A stretch of DNA of 64,000 bases from NCBI GenBank assembly GCA_001314865.1, contig LJZR01000004.1, positions 166,321 through 230,320 of the forward strand. The letters run 5' to 3'. The position numbers and the translations under genes were made by a program. The stretch comes from Phormidesmis priestleyi Ana (lineage in GTDB: Bacteria; Cyanobacteriota; Cyanobacteriia; Phormidesmidales; Phormidesmidaceae). Shown here in pieces: positions 17,381-27,014 of this stretch. Every line of letters starts with the position of its first letter. The first letter of the stretch is position 1. Below the pieces are notes generated by a model, which was not told the DNA's origin, did not search any database, and saw only the letters and a list, made by a program, of their open reading frames with translations.

Positions 17381-18925
17381 TCATGTCAGCGCAGCTTCTG
17401 GCTGAGGCGTTTCTGATGAACGGCCACCTGAGGGTATTGCGCCGGATTGAGCTGCGGTTTGGTAAGCACTCATCACATCCGGAATGATTTGATTGAGATT
17501 GCCTGCGGTTAAAAAGATCACAATATCCCCCGGATTTAGGCTGGTTTTTAGGGCCTGCGTTACCGCTGTTAGGGTGCCATGATATTCGGTGTTGGGCTGA
17601 TACTGAGCGATCGCTGCCGCCACCTGCTCGCCTGTAATATTGGCTGTGTTGGTTTCGCCAGCACTATAAATATCGGTGACCAATACGCGATCGGCCCCTT
17701 CAAAAGCGGTGGCAAACTCATTGAGCAGCGTCGCCGCTCGGCTATAGCGATGCGGCTGAAAAACAGCAACAACTTTGCGATCGCGCCCTGACGATAAAAC
17801 ACCGCTGCGCTGAACCTGAGCCGCCGCTAGCGTAGCCCTCACTTCACTGGGGTGATGAGCATAGTCATCAACAAATAAAATTTCGCTGTAAAAGCCGCGA
17901 TGCTCAAAGCGGCGACGCGCCCCGCCAAAATTGGGCATGTGCTGAGCCAGGGTAGCAAAGCTAACGCCGAGCTGACGGGCCACTGCAATTGAGGCGATCG
18001 CATTGCTCAGATTATGCAAACCCAGCAGCGGCACAGTGATCTCACCCAGACTTTCACCGCGCTCCCAAATTTCAGCAATGGTGCCTTCAGCAGTTTCGCG
18101 AATATTTTTAGCCACATAATCTGCCCCAGAATCAGCGTTGACACTGTAGGAAATAACGGGCTTAATGCGTTGGCAATGCTCTTCAAATAAAAGTTCGCGT
18201 ACCGTTGGGCAATCAATACTGCCAATCACGGTTTCACACTGCTCTACAAACTTGTCAAAAATTTCTATGACCTGATCGAGGCTGCTGTAGTGATCAGGGT
18301 GATCTAGCTCAATATTGGTAATCACGCCAATGTGAGAAGCGAGCTTAACCAGTGACCCGTCTGACTCGTCGGCTTCGGCCACAACATAGTCACTTTGCCC
18401 CACATAGGCGTTGCCCGACCAAGTGCTCACTTCACCCCCGATGATAATGGTGGGATCTACACCAGCCTTGAGCAGTAGGTAGCCCGTAATGCTGCTGGTC
18501 GTGGTTTTACCATGGGTGCCAGCGATCGCAATGCCCTTGTGCTCATTCATCAGCGCTGCCAAAATGTCCGAGCGATGAAAAATAGGACAGCCAATGGCGA
18601 TCGCCTCCTGATACTCAGGATTACTCGCGCCAATAGCCGTCGAGCACACCACCTGAGGAAGCTTTTGCACCTTAAGCGCCGATCCTGTAGCCGCCTGCTG
18701 ACTAGAGGCTTGCCCCGTAAAAAACGCTAGATTTTCGGCCTGCTGCTGATTAAAAATATGGGCCCCTTGGGCCTCTAGTCGCTCGGTGATATGACTCAGC
18801 CGCAAATCCGATCCCGACACCGGTAATTTTCGACTGGCTAGCACATGTGCCAAGGCCGACATCCCGATTCCACCAATTCCAATAAAATGAAATGGTCTGC
18901 CGCTGAAGTCCACTGAATTCAGCAT
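17381..18925 (-). CDS. murC: UDP-N-acetylmuramate-L-alanine ligase
   Basis: The 514-residue Mur ligase adds L-alanine to UDP-MurNAc. The N-terminal Rossmann motif is HFIGIGGIGMSALAHVL, the ATP-binding loop is AIAGTHGKTTTSSITGYLL, and later blocks include ADESDGSL, TNIELDHPDHY and DDYAHHPSEVRATL with the MurC-specific histidines. The C-terminal domain ends with GDIVIFLTAGNLNQI. It is the first gene of the murC-murB unit and is divergent from gap2, with about 215 bases between them. Confidence 0.96.
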   Translation of the reverse strand: MLNSVDFSGRPFHFIGIGGIGMSALAHVLASRKLPVSGSDLRLSHITERLEAQGAHIFNQQQAENLAFFTGQASSQQAATGSALKVQKLPQVVCSTAIGASNPEYQEAIAIGCPIFHRSDILAALMNEHKGIAIAGTHGKTTTSSITGYLLLKAGVDPTIIIGGEVSTWSGNAYVGQSDYVVAEADESDGSLVKLASHIGVITNIELDHPDHYSSLDQVIEIFDKFVEQCETVIGSIDCPTVRELLFEEHCQRIKPVISYSVNADSGADYVAKNIRETAEGTIAEIWERGESLGEITVPLLGLHNLSNAIASIAVARQLGVSFATLAQHMPNFGGARRRFEHRGFYSEILFVDDYAHHPSEVRATLAAAQVQRSGVLSSGRDRKVVAVFQPHRYSRAATLLNEFATAFEGADRVLVTDIYSAGETNTANITGEQVAAAIAQYQPNTEYHGTLTAVTQALKTSLNPGDIVIFLTAGNLNQIIPDVMSAYQTAAQSGAIPSGGRSSETPQPEAALT

Positions 18926-19140
18926 GTTTCACTTCCTCTCAAGCCTGAGCACGTCATAATCAGGCGTATCATACCAGGAATCTTTAGCTTCCCGGTAACC
19001 CGCATTACTCACGTTGGTCCGTATAAAAGCCCACGGCTTAGTTTAAGGGGGGGGACGGCGATGCGATATGATGAGATCGCTTATCAAGACTTAACTTGAC
19101 TCACATTTCTTAGTTTCTAAAGACACGAGGTTAGCGCGCA

Positions 19141-20157
19141 GTGGTTAGAGTAGCGATCAATGGTTTTGGGCGTATCGGCCGGAACTTTTTACGTTGTTGG
19201 TTGACACGTGAGAACAGCAATCTGGACTTGGTTGCCGTTAACAATACGTCAGATCCCCGAATCAACACCCATTTGTTGAAGTACGATTCTTTACTGGGCA
19301 CTTTGGATGCCGACATCTCCTACGATGCCGACACAATGACTGTTAATGGCAACGTCATTAAGTGCTACTCCGACCGTAATCCCAGTAACTTACCCTGGAA
19401 AGACTGGGGTATCGACTTGGTGATCGAATCTACGGGCGTATTCAACAGCGAAGAAGGCGCTTCTCGCCATATTGAAGCAGGCGCTAAAAAGGTGCTTATC
19501 ACCGCACCCGGCAAGGGTGGCAACATTGGCACCTATGTCATGGGCGTCAATGATCAAGACTACGAGCACGACAAGCAAAACGTGGTCAGCAACGCCAGTT
19601 GCACAACCAACTGTTTGGCACCTGTGGTCAAAGTGATCAATGACAACTTTGGCATTATCAAAGGCACCATGACCACCACCCACAGCTACACGGGCGATCA
19701 GCGAATTTTGGACGCGAGTCACCGCGACCTGCGCCGAGCCAGAGCCGCTGCGGTCAACATCGTCCCAACCACCACTGGTGCAGCCAAAGCCGTGGCTTTG
19801 GTGATTCCTGAAATGGCTGGCAAGCTTAACGGCATTGCGCTGCGCGTACCCACGCCTAACGTCTCTATCGTTGACTTAGTAGTGCAGGTCTCTAAAAAGA
19901 CCATCACCGAAGAAGTGAACGAAGTCCTCAAAAAAGCCTCGCAAGAGAGCATGAAGGGCATTTTGGGCTACACAGACGAGCCCTTGGTTTCAGTAGACTT
20001 CCGTAAAACCGATGTCTCTGCCACTATCGACTCTGAGCTAACGCTTGTCATGGATGGCGACATGGTAAAAATTATCGCTTGGTACGACAACGAGTGGGGC
20101 TATTCTCAGCGCGTTGTCGATCTTGCTGAGCTAGTTGCTACTAAGTGGAAGGACTAA
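19141..20157 (+). CDS. gap2: Glyceraldehyde-3-phosphate dehydrogenase, photosynthetic Gap2 type
   Basis: The 338-residue enzyme has the NAD(P)-binding motif [11 protein letters not shown] at the N-terminus and the active-site signature [12 protein letters not shown], with the catalytic cysteine in ASC. The residue after the second strand is Asn rather than Asp ([10 protein letters not shown]), as in Gap2 enzymes able to use NADPH in the Calvin cycle. Translation starts at GTG, with GAGG about 10 bases upstream. The gene is monocistronic, ending before a strong terminator at 20275-20307. Confidence 0.96.
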   Translation: MVRVAINGFGRIGRNFLRCWLTRENSNLDLVAVNNTSDPRINTHLLKYDSLLGTLDADISYDADTMTVNGNVIKCYSDRNPSNLPWKDWGIDLVIESTGVFNSEEGASRHIEAGAKKVLITAPGKGGNIGTYVMGVNDQDYEHDKQNVVSNASCTTNCLAPVVKVINDNFGIIKGTMTTTHSYTGDQRILDASHRDLRRARAAAVNIVPTTTGAAKAVALVIPEMAGKLNGIALRVPTPNVSIVDLVVQVSKKTITEEVNEVLKKASQESMKGILGYTDEPLVSVDFRKTDVSATIDSELTLVMDGDMVKIIAWYDNEWGYSQRVVDLAELVATKWKD

Positions 20158-20494
20158 GCCCGATTGCAGGCGCTTTGCTCAATAGGCGCTTTGCTCAATA
20201 GGCACTTTGCTCAATAGGCGCTAAATATTAGAGCGCTTAACTAAAGAGCTTAAATTCATCAAAAAAGCAGACTCAAAAAGCAGAAGTTTTTACGCTTCTG
20301 CTTTTTTGATCTCTAGTGAATTGCAGAATGGTCGTTTTGAGATCTATCGGGTTATCCATCGGATATTGCTTTGAAAATCACGATCTGGCATGTATTCAAT
20401 TCCCCGTTAAAAATTAAATCCGTTAAAAAGTAACCCCGTTAAAAAGTAAATAAGAGAGAATTAAAATTGTTATTTCCTTGGCCTGCCTATCCCT
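20158..20494. other. Intergenic region after gap2: 16-bp repeats and terminator
   Basis: The 337-base gap holds about 3.4 copies of a 16-bp unit (AGGCGCTTTGCTCAAT) at 20168-20221, then the gap2 terminator, then an AT-rich leader of the radical SAM gene with GTTAAAAAGTAA-like repeats near 20405-20450. No gene is seen in it. Confidence 0.8.
20275..20307 (+). terminator. Rho-independent terminator of gap2
   Basis: A 12-bp stem pairs AAAAAGCAGAAG with CTTCTGCTTTTT around an 8-base loop and ends in six or more T residues. It lies about 120 bases after the gap2 stop. Confidence 0.88.
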
Positions 20495-22105
20495 GTGTCT
20501 AATTCTGTTTTCTCCTTAGAGAAACGTTTGTTTACGCCAGCAAACCTTGCCGACAATGCGATACCGCTAATTTACGCCTTCCCCAATGAATACAGCGTAG
20601 GTATCACTAGCCTGGGCTATCAGGTGGTGTGGGCCTTGCTCTCGCAGCGACCTGATATTGACGTCAGCAGACTCTTTACCGACGTGAGAGAACCGCTACC
20701 CACTCAGGCTGAACTGATCGGATTTTCGCTTTCTTGGGAGCTGGACTATGTCAATGTGCTCAACCTGCTAGAAGATCAGCAGGTGCCGTTACGAGCAGGC
20801 GATCGCAGTGATGATCAGCCCCTAGTATTTGGCGGCGGGCCAGTACTCACAGCAAATCCTGAGCCTTTTGCAGCGTTCTTTGATGTGATATTGCTCGGTG
20901 ATGGTGAGACGCTGCTAGATGATTTTTTGGACGCGTATCAACAGGTCAGAGAAAACAGTAGACGGCATCAACTCAAGGCACTTGCCCAAGTTCCGGGTGT
21001 TTACATTCCAGCTTTGTATGAGGTCACATATATTAGCGACGACGGGCCTCTCGCCGCGATTTCGCCCATTGATAGCGACGTGCCTGCTGTCGTTCAAAAG
21101 CAGACCTACCGAGGGAATGTCCTGTCAGCTTCAACAGTAGTAACTGAAAAGGCAGCCTGGGAAAACATTTTCATGGTGGAAGTGGTGCGCAGCTGCCCCG
21201 AAATGTGCCGATTTTGCCTCGCGAGCTATCTCACGCTCCCCTTTAGATCCGCTAGCATTGAGGCGTCCCTGATTCCTGCGATTGAAAGGGGATTAGAACA
21301 AACGCGACGACTAGGTCTACTAGGCGCTTCTATTACGCAACATCCCGAGTTTGAAGCCCTGCTAGACTACATCAGCCAGCCCCAGTACGACGATGTACGG
21401 TTGAGTATGTCATCGGTACGGACTAACACCGTGACCCCACAACTGGCTAAAACGCTGGTCAGCCATGGGGCCAAGTCAATTACCATTGCGATTGAAAGCG
21501 GATCGCAAAAGGTGCGCGATATTGTAAACAAAAAGCTAGATACCAACGAAATTACGGCGGCAGCACAACAAGCCAAAGCAGGCGGCCTAAAATCGCTCAA
21601 GCTCTATGGCATGGCCGGGGTGCCGGGGGAAGAACAAGAAGACTTAAGCGAGACTGCAAACTTGCTGATTCGCTTAAAAAAACAGGTGCCCGGACTGCGG
21701 CTTACTCTAGGATGCAGTACGTTCGTACCCAAGGGACATACGCCGTTTCAGTGGTACGGGGTCAACCGGCAGGCTGAAAAACGACTGAAGTTTTTACAAA
21801 AGCAGCTGCGATCGCAAGGCATTGACTTTAGGCCCGAAAGCTATAGCTGGTCGGTCATTCAGGCGTTAATTTCGCGGGGAGATCGTCGCCTTGCTAGCCT
21901 CCTAGAACTCACGCGAGGCTATGGCGACACCTTAGGCAGCTATCGCCGTGCTTTCAAAGACCTCAAAGGACAGCTGCCACCCCTCGACTTTTATGTTCAT
22001 GACCAATGGCCAACCGATCGGGTTTTACCCTGGGAACATTTAGCTGGCCCCTTACCCAAAGCCACCCTTATTAAGCATTTAACCGAGGCGCAGCAGGTGA
22101 TGTAA
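20495..22105 (+). CDS. Radical SAM protein with N-terminal B12-binding-like domain
   Basis: The 536-residue protein begins at GTG. The first 190 residues resemble the B12-binding-like fold placed before some radical SAM domains (IGFSLSWELDYVNVLNLL, VFGGGPVLTANPEPFAAFFD, LLGDGE). The iron-sulfur motif is SCPEMCRFCLASY (CxxxCxxC), followed by ASITQHPEF, IAIESGSQKVRDIVNKK and LKLYGMAGVPGEEQEDL, as in MiaB-neighbouring and methylthiotransferase-like enzymes. A C-terminal region FYVHDQWPTDRVLPWEHL matches cyanobacterial members of this family. The reaction is unknown. Confidence 0.85.
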   Translation: MSNSVFSLEKRLFTPANLADNAIPLIYAFPNEYSVGITSLGYQVVWALLSQRPDIDVSRLFTDVREPLPTQAELIGFSLSWELDYVNVLNLLEDQQVPLRAGDRSDDQPLVFGGGPVLTANPEPFAAFFDVILLGDGETLLDDFLDAYQQVRENSRRHQLKALAQVPGVYIPALYEVTYISDDGPLAAISPIDSDVPAVVQKQTYRGNVLSASTVVTEKAAWENIFMVEVVRSCPEMCRFCLASYLTLPFRSASIEASLIPAIERGLEQTRRLGLLGASITQHPEFEALLDYISQPQYDDVRLSMSSVRTNTVTPQLAKTLVSHGAKSITIAIESGSQKVRDIVNKKLDTNEITAAAQQAKAGGLKSLKLYGMAGVPGEEQEDLSETANLLIRLKKQVPGLRLTLGCSTFVPKGHTPFQWYGVNRQAEKRLKFLQKQLRSQGIDFRPESYSWSVIQALISRGDRRLASLLELTRGYGDTLGSYRRAFKDLKGQLPPLDFYVHDQWPTDRVLPWEHLAGPLPKATLIKHLTEAQQVM

Positions 22106-22175
22106 CGGCCTTCTTGCATTTAAACAGGTAGGGAATAAGCAATGAATAGGCCGTTGGTAAGCCGTTAGTAGGCCG

Positions 22176-22433
22176 TTAGTAAGCCGTAAATATAACTTCA
22201 GTATCAGCATCCACATCTGAGCCAACAGTATTGGCTTGCTGTCGTACCTTTGCCATTCGGAGCTTGCTGCTTAGGATAAATGGCAGCGTTATCGGCCAAA
22301 GCAATGCGGCAGTCGATATAAATGTCCAGGCCTGTATGCTTGTTTTTTTCGCTGTAGTGTCTTTGATAAAGGCGTTGAGGACTATAAAAAAGGTGACGCC
22401 TGTGCCGATCCAATACCCAGTTGCCATTGACAT
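22176..22433 (-). CDS. Small two-span membrane protein, unknown function
   Basis: The 85-residue protein has two hydrophobic segments (GYWIGTGVTFFIVLNAFI and AWTFISTAALLWPITLPFIL), a basic connector (KDTTAKKTS) and a charged tail. The start could be ATG at 22433 or 22427. It is not recognised as a named family but resembles small conserved cyanobacterial membrane proteins. Its 3' flank contains AGGCCGTTAGTA-like repeats (about 22147-22190). Confidence 0.55.
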   Translation of the reverse strand: MSMATGYWIGTGVTFFIVLNAFIKDTTAKKTSIQAWTFISTAALLWPITLPFILSSKLRMAKVRQQANTVGSDVDADTEVIFTAY

Positions 22434-22606
22434 ACGTATAAACTTTTAATGATTAAAGGTTCCCAGCTAATACGAGCAAATCAGAATTAGGTTTGCAAAA
22501 CTTGTTAGTAACCTAAAGTAATCTCCAAATTGCTCCTCTCCAAACGATAAATAGTATATGAATATTTCTTACAAGGTAAACGATCTAGCCAGTTTTAGAA
22601 TCTGTC

Positions 22607-23659
22607 TTAGGTTGATGGAGGTTGATGGAGGTTGATGGTCATCAGCTGCTGACGTAGCCGCTCAGCTGCTAACCATGGCGACAGACCCGTAACATCAACT
22701 TCCGGAACCAGACGGTTGCGCTGTTGTAAGCCGTAGCGATAGGTACGGTCGTAATATTCCAGGGTAATCGCGATCGCACCCGCAGCCTCTCCCGCCCTAA
22801 TATACTCAACAGCTGCCTGGGTTCGCTGAGGGCCCAACCGCTTGCGAATACGTTCGGTAGCCGTAATCAGCTCGGCTTTATCGGCCTGACCGTAAATCTC
22901 AGCCAAATAAGCCACACGCTCAGCGAGGGGTCGCGTAATTTCGAGGGCAAAGGCGCTGTTCATTTGGTCAAATAGCTCAGGCGGCACGCGACAGGAGCCG
23001 ATACTGCGACTTTCGGCTTCTATCCAAATAGGCTGCTGCGCGCTGAACTCATGCCACTGGGTAGCAACAATGTTTTCAAACTGTTCGGTGCTCGGCTGCG
23101 GCGGCAAACACACCGCACCATAGCTGCTGCCGCGATGGTTGGCACAGCCTTCTAAATCCAAAACTTGCTCGCCTTGCTCAGCTAAGGCATGGAGGATATC
23201 GGTTTTGGCGGTGCCGGTCATGCCACCGAGTACGACGATTTTTTTGGGTGTGCTGAGGCTGCGGCGAACCCACTGACGAAAAGCTTTGTAGCCGCTTGTA
23301 AGGGTGGTTGCATTGAAGCCGCTCAGCGTTAGCATTGAGGCGATCGCACCACTGCGCATACCGCCGCGCCAGCAGTGAACACGTACAGTTTTGCCAGGTG
23401 CCATAGCTTGGGCTTGACGAACCATGTCACCGAGCTTAGGCCCGACTAAATCTAGGCCAAGTTCGACTGCTTGCTCACGTCCCTGTTGCTTGTAGCAAGT
23501 GCCCACTTGGGCGCGATCGCGATTGCTAAACAGCGGCAAATTAATTGCACCTGGAATATGCCCCTGAGCATACTCGCCCGGACTGCGCACGTCCAGGATA
23601 GGCCCTGGTGCTTTCAGGAAGTCATCAATAGAAAGCTGAGGCGTCGTAGCTAGGAGCAT
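22607..23659 (-). CDS. mnmH: tRNA 2-selenouridine synthase
   Basis: The 350-residue protein replaces the sulfur of 2-thiouridine at the wobble base of certain tRNAs with selenium, using selenophosphate. An N-terminal rhodanese domain (about 1-125) carries the catalytic C96 in VHCWRGGMRSG, and a P-loop domain begins at VLGGMTGTAKTD (about 143-154). Further family blocks are DLEGCANHRGSSYG and RPLAERV. It sits directly downstream of the selD fusion on the same strand, so donor and user of selenophosphate are co-located. The last codons (HQPPST) lie in a 10-bp tandem repeat. Confidence 0.93.
   Translation of the reverse strand: MLLATTPQLSIDDFLKAPGPILDVRSPGEYAQGHIPGAINLPLFSNRDRAQVGTCYKQQGREQAVELGLDLVGPKLGDMVRQAQAMAPGKTVRVHCWRGGMRSGAIASMLTLSGFNATTLTSGYKAFRQWVRRSLSTPKKIVVLGGMTGTAKTDILHALAEQGEQVLDLEGCANHRGSSYGAVCLPPQPSTEQFENIVATQWHEFSAQQPIWIEAESRSIGSCRVPPELFDQMNSAFALEITRPLAERVAYLAEIYGQADKAELITATERIRKRLGPQRTQAAVEYIRAGEAAGAIAITLEYYDRTYRYGLQQRNRLVPEVDVTGLSPWLAAERLRQQLMTINLHQPPST
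22611..22638. repeat. 10-bp tandem repeat at the 3' end of mnmH
   Basis: Nearly three copies of GTTGATGGAG overlap the final codons of mnmH. The unit is not a multiple of three, so it has changed the C-terminal residues. Confidence 0.8.
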
Positions 23660-23746
23660 TTTATCGGCAGTATTTCAGATTGATTATTTATTTCGATTCT
23701 TTATTTCGGCTATTGGGTTTGAGTACTGGGTTTCATGATTCGGCTG

Positions 23747-23811
23747 AACTGTTTGGCTAAACTATTTGACTAAACTATTTGGCTGAACTATTTGGCTGAA
23801 CTATTTGATTG
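23747..23811. repeat. 5 x 13-bp tandem repeat containing the selD stop codon
   Basis: Five copies of an AACTATTTGGCTG-like unit cover the spacer between mnmH and selD. The selD stop codon (23801-23803) lies inside the last unit. Confidence 0.9.
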
Positions 23812-26119
23812 TAAGGGGTGTAGCGGTGGCATCACCGACCGTTCCAATGCAGGCGCTACTCGCAAACCCTAACTGATACAGCCGATCCAAGCAGTCCTGA
23901 ACCTGTTCTGTTGGCACACTAGCAAGGAGTCCGCCCGCAGTTTGAGGGTCAAAGAGAATTTGGAAAACAGGCGCAGAAGATTGGGTGGTATGGGCTTGCA
24001 TATGAGGGCTCGCACTTTGCCGATTGCGATTGTGCAGCGAGCTAACAATTCCTTGTCGTAAGGTGGTCTCTACACCTGGCAGCAGGTTTAAACGCTCGAT
24101 CTGAACAGTCGCACTCACTTGGGAGGCGCTCGTCATTTCGAGCAGGTGACCGGCCAGTCCAAAGCCAGTAACATCCGTGCAGGCAGTGGCTCCGTGAGAT
24201 CTTAGGCAATCAGCAGCAGTTCGGTTAGAGCGCAACATGCTAGCGATCGCACTCTCCACCCATCGGCCTTTCGCCTGCTTTTGCATATCGGCAGCAAAGA
24301 GGCTACCAACGCCCAACGCCTTGGTCAAAATCAGCGATTGGCCAGGAACCATGCCGCTTTTTCGCCACACCTGTGTGGGTGCTATCGAGCCATTACAGGC
24401 AAATCCAAGCGAGAGCGTCGGCCCTTCAGTCGTATGACCACCGACTAAAAAAGTTTTGGCATCAGCAAGTGCGATCGCAGCCCCCGAGAGCAGCTGATAC
24501 AAAGTCTCTTCTTGTTTGGCCTCAGTGCCATAGGGAATGGTAGCCAGGGCTAGGGCGCTGTGGCTAGTTGCGCCCATCGCGAACAGATCGCTCAGGCAGT
24601 GGTTCACACAAATTTGACCAAAAATAAACGGATCATCTACCAGCGCACTGAACTGATCGACCGTATGAACCGAAAGTTGCCCTTCAATGTTTTTGATAAT
24701 AGCTGCGTCATCGGGTGCGTCTAACCCAGTCACAATGTGGTCGCGATAGGGCCAGTCATGGTTGCTAGGCGCTTCAGCTCGAACTCGCGACAGGACTCTT
24801 GCGAGTACCTGCCCGCCCACCTTAGATCCACAGCCTGCACAATGCATAGCGTCGGATAAAGGCCTAGCATCGGATAAAGGCGCTACGGCTTTGCGCCTTT
24901 TTTTATGCCTTGTAGGGTTCACCGCCAATGGGGACGACATTTCTGGAAAATCAGAAAACAACGACATAAATTTTTGGTCGATGCTGTCTTTCCAAGTGCG
25001 ACACCATTTGGCATGAATGGCAAATGGCCCCCAAGATGCGATTGATCGATCCACATCCGTATCAATAATGTTTAAATATCGCCGCTGGGGAGTGAACGGT
25101 TTTAGCGGTTCTCCCATTACATAGCGCTTTAAATTTTCATACAGCGGCGGGCCTTGGCGAACAGCAAACACACCTGCTTTAGGCCGCTTGTGATTCACCA
25201 TTGTCGCCACATCGCCCGCAGCAAAAATGTTGGGATGAGAACAGGTTTGCAGAGTATCTTTGACGGCAATAAAGCCTGAGTCCGTAAGGGAGAGTTTGCT
25301 ATCTCGCAAAAAAGGCGGGGCGCTGGCATTGGTGACCCAAAATGTGTGATCGCACTCTACAACCAAGCCTGACTCACAGCGCACCGAGGTAGCATTCACT
25401 TCACAAACGCTCTCGTTAGTATGCGCATAAATCTCTCTGGCTTTACACAGCCGCTCCACCATCCATTGCGTCAGCCGGTTTCGCCCTTTGGCCAAATGCT
25501 CACCCCGATGGAAAATATGAACATTCACCTGTCGCCGTGGATCTTGGCCATACGCTTCAATCAGCTCAGATAAACGAGTGTGCATGGCAAAGGCCATCTC
25601 TACGCCGCCCACGCCACCACCGACAATGCCGATAGTAGCAACCGTCCCTGGATGAGCGTCTAACTTTTGCTCAAACTGATCCAAATACTGTTTCCATTTT
25701 TTCAACAGCTGCGGCACTGGCTTCGCTGGCACCGCAAACTCATCCGCCCCCGGCACCTTAGACTTACTTGGCGTACTGCCAATATCAATTGAAAGCAGAT
25801 CATAGGCAATCGGCGGATGGCTACGGCAAATAATCTTTTGGCTGGCCGTATCTAGATCGACCATTTCATCCATTACCAGCCGACAGTTGGCAAAGCGAGT
25901 CAGCGGGCGCAGGTCAATATGCGCTGTATCAAAGTCATATACGCCCGAAATATGGCAGGGCAACATGCCCGAATAAGGCGTATCTGCCAAATTCGTAATC
26001 AGCGTTAGGCGGACATCCGCAGGCCAGGGCTGCATTCCCAGTTTGCGTAGCACTAGCGCATGGCTATGGCCACCGCCCACTAAGACGAGGTCTTTGCTCA
26101 AACAGACAGTTGAGTGCAT
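23801..26119 (-). CDS. selD: Fused pyridine-nucleotide-disulfide oxidoreductase / selenide, water dikinase
   Basis: The 772-residue fusion is known from cyanobacteria. Residues about 1-400 form an FAD-dependent NADH dehydrogenase-like domain (LVGGGHSHALVLRKLG, IVGGGVGGVEMAFAM, IFAAGDVATM). Residues about 420-770 form SelD, which makes selenophosphate from selenide and ATP. The SelD catalytic motif reads AGCGSKV, with the essential cysteine at C430 (codon TGT, not TGA) and lysine K433; the nearby second cysteine of E. coli SelD is Ser here. ATP-site blocks TGLDAPDDAAII, VDQFSALVDDPFIFG and GGHTTEGPTLSLG are present. The flavin half may reduce selenium species, which is inference. mnmH follows. 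Confidence 0.94.
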   Translation of the reverse strand: MHSTVCLSKDLVLVGGGHSHALVLRKLGMQPWPADVRLTLITNLADTPYSGMLPCHISGVYDFDTAHIDLRPLTRFANCRLVMDEMVDLDTASQKIICRSHPPIAYDLLSIDIGSTPSKSKVPGADEFAVPAKPVPQLLKKWKQYLDQFEQKLDAHPGTVATIGIVGGGVGGVEMAFAMHTRLSELIEAYGQDPRRQVNVHIFHRGEHLAKGRNRLTQWMVERLCKAREIYAHTNESVCEVNATSVRCESGLVVECDHTFWVTNASAPPFLRDSKLSLTDSGFIAVKDTLQTCSHPNIFAAGDVATMVNHKRPKAGVFAVRQGPPLYENLKRYVMGEPLKPFTPQRRYLNIIDTDVDRSIASWGPFAIHAKWCRTWKDSIDQKFMSLFSDFPEMSSPLAVNPTRHKKRRKAVAPLSDARPLSDAMHCAGCGSKVGGQVLARVLSRVRAEAPSNHDWPYRDHIVTGLDAPDDAAIIKNIEGQLSVHTVDQFSALVDDPFIFGQICVNHCLSDLFAMGATSHSALALATIPYGTEAKQEETLYQLLSGAAIALADAKTFLVGGHTTEGPTLSLGFACNGSIAPTQVWRKSGMVPGQSLILTKALGVGSLFAADMQKQAKGRWVESAIASMLRSNRTAADCLRSHGATACTDVTGFGLAGHLLEMTSASQVSATVQIERLNLLPGVETTLRQGIVSSLHNRNRQSASPHMQAHTTQSSAPVFQILFDPQTAGGLLASVPTEQVQDCLDRLYQLGFASSACIGTVGDATATPLTIK

Positions 26120-26185
26120 ATCAGTAAACTGAAGATACGAACTACACTCAGCATAGCGACTCCTTTATCGCTACAAAATCTTTAA

Positions 26186-26812
26186 TCACAGGCAAAGCTC
26201 GCTTGACCAATCTTGCTGCCCGCGCCCAGCCTGACAGCGAAACTGACGACCTGCCCGCCGAATCTCCCACTGGCCACCACTATTAGAGCCGCTCTCTTGC
26301 AGCTGCATATCAAACTGATATCGAATACCGGCTAGCGAATCATCTAACAAACCGCTGTCAGAAACGGTAATTATCACCTCAGTAGGATTTTCTGCGCCGG
26401 GGCCAGCAATCATTTCAATGTTGTCAGTACCGCCCAGGGTGAGCCGCGAAATTGCAAGGGCCATATCTAAAGGATCGGAGCCAGTACGCTGAGCAACGGG
26501 AATAGTATTCAGAATATCGTCATACCCTGCTAACGTTGCCGAATCGCGCCATACGTTGGCGGTGATAGAGTCCTCCTGCAATAGTTCAGGATGAGTCTGG
26601 TCGATTTGGCTTTGTAAAATATTGAGCGCTCGGGTTTGGTGAGGTAGGCCAGTATAAAATTCGGCCATGTTAAGCAAGGAGAGCGATCGCTCATTGCTTT
26701 GAGCGATCGCGATTAGTCCAAAGTCACCTGCCACGCTCCCTAAAACGGCACTGCCTAAAACGGTAAGGCCAGAGAGGAGAATGAGACGTTTACGCGTGAG
26801 GCCAATAGACAT
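26186..26812 (-). CDS. Exported or membrane-anchored protein of unknown function
   Basis: The protein has about 208 residues from the ATG at 26812. A basic start (MSIGLTRKRLILLSGLTVLG) and hydrophobic segment form a signal peptide or anchor. The rest is mixed alpha/beta: an N-terminal helical part resembling a repeat (LNMAEFYTGLPHQTRALNILQSQIDQ) and a C-terminal sheet (TEVIITVSDSGLLDDSLAGIRYQF, QWEIRRAGRQFRCQAGRG). Two cysteines near the end could pair. It is probably periplasmic; no family is recognised. Confidence 0.65.
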   Translation of the reverse strand: MSIGLTRKRLILLSGLTVLGSAVLGSVAGDFGLIAIAQSNERSLSLLNMAEFYTGLPHQTRALNILQSQIDQTHPELLQEDSITANVWRDSATLAGYDDILNTIPVAQRTGSDPLDMALAISRLTLGGTDNIEMIAGPGAENPTEVIITVSDSGLLDDSLAGIRYQFDMQLQESGSNSGGQWEIRRAGRQFRCQAGRGQQDWSSELCL

Positions 26813-27014
26813 GAGGAGTTGTTCCTGATACAACGAACAAGGATACGGCGACTAAAAATATAGTGCGCAACCGTACTTCCTTATGACCATCAGCATAGAA
26901 AAAACAGGCATAGATAGAAATGGCCCTAGTGGGTACTCAATGAACCCCTAGCAGCCACTACATCCATACTCCATCAATGAAAATTACAGATAAAGTTTAG
27001 AAATTAGCACCATG

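Noticed and set aside
24830..24841. Selenocysteine codon in selD
   Set aside because: The catalytic residue is encoded by TGT, so no TGA recoding is involved.
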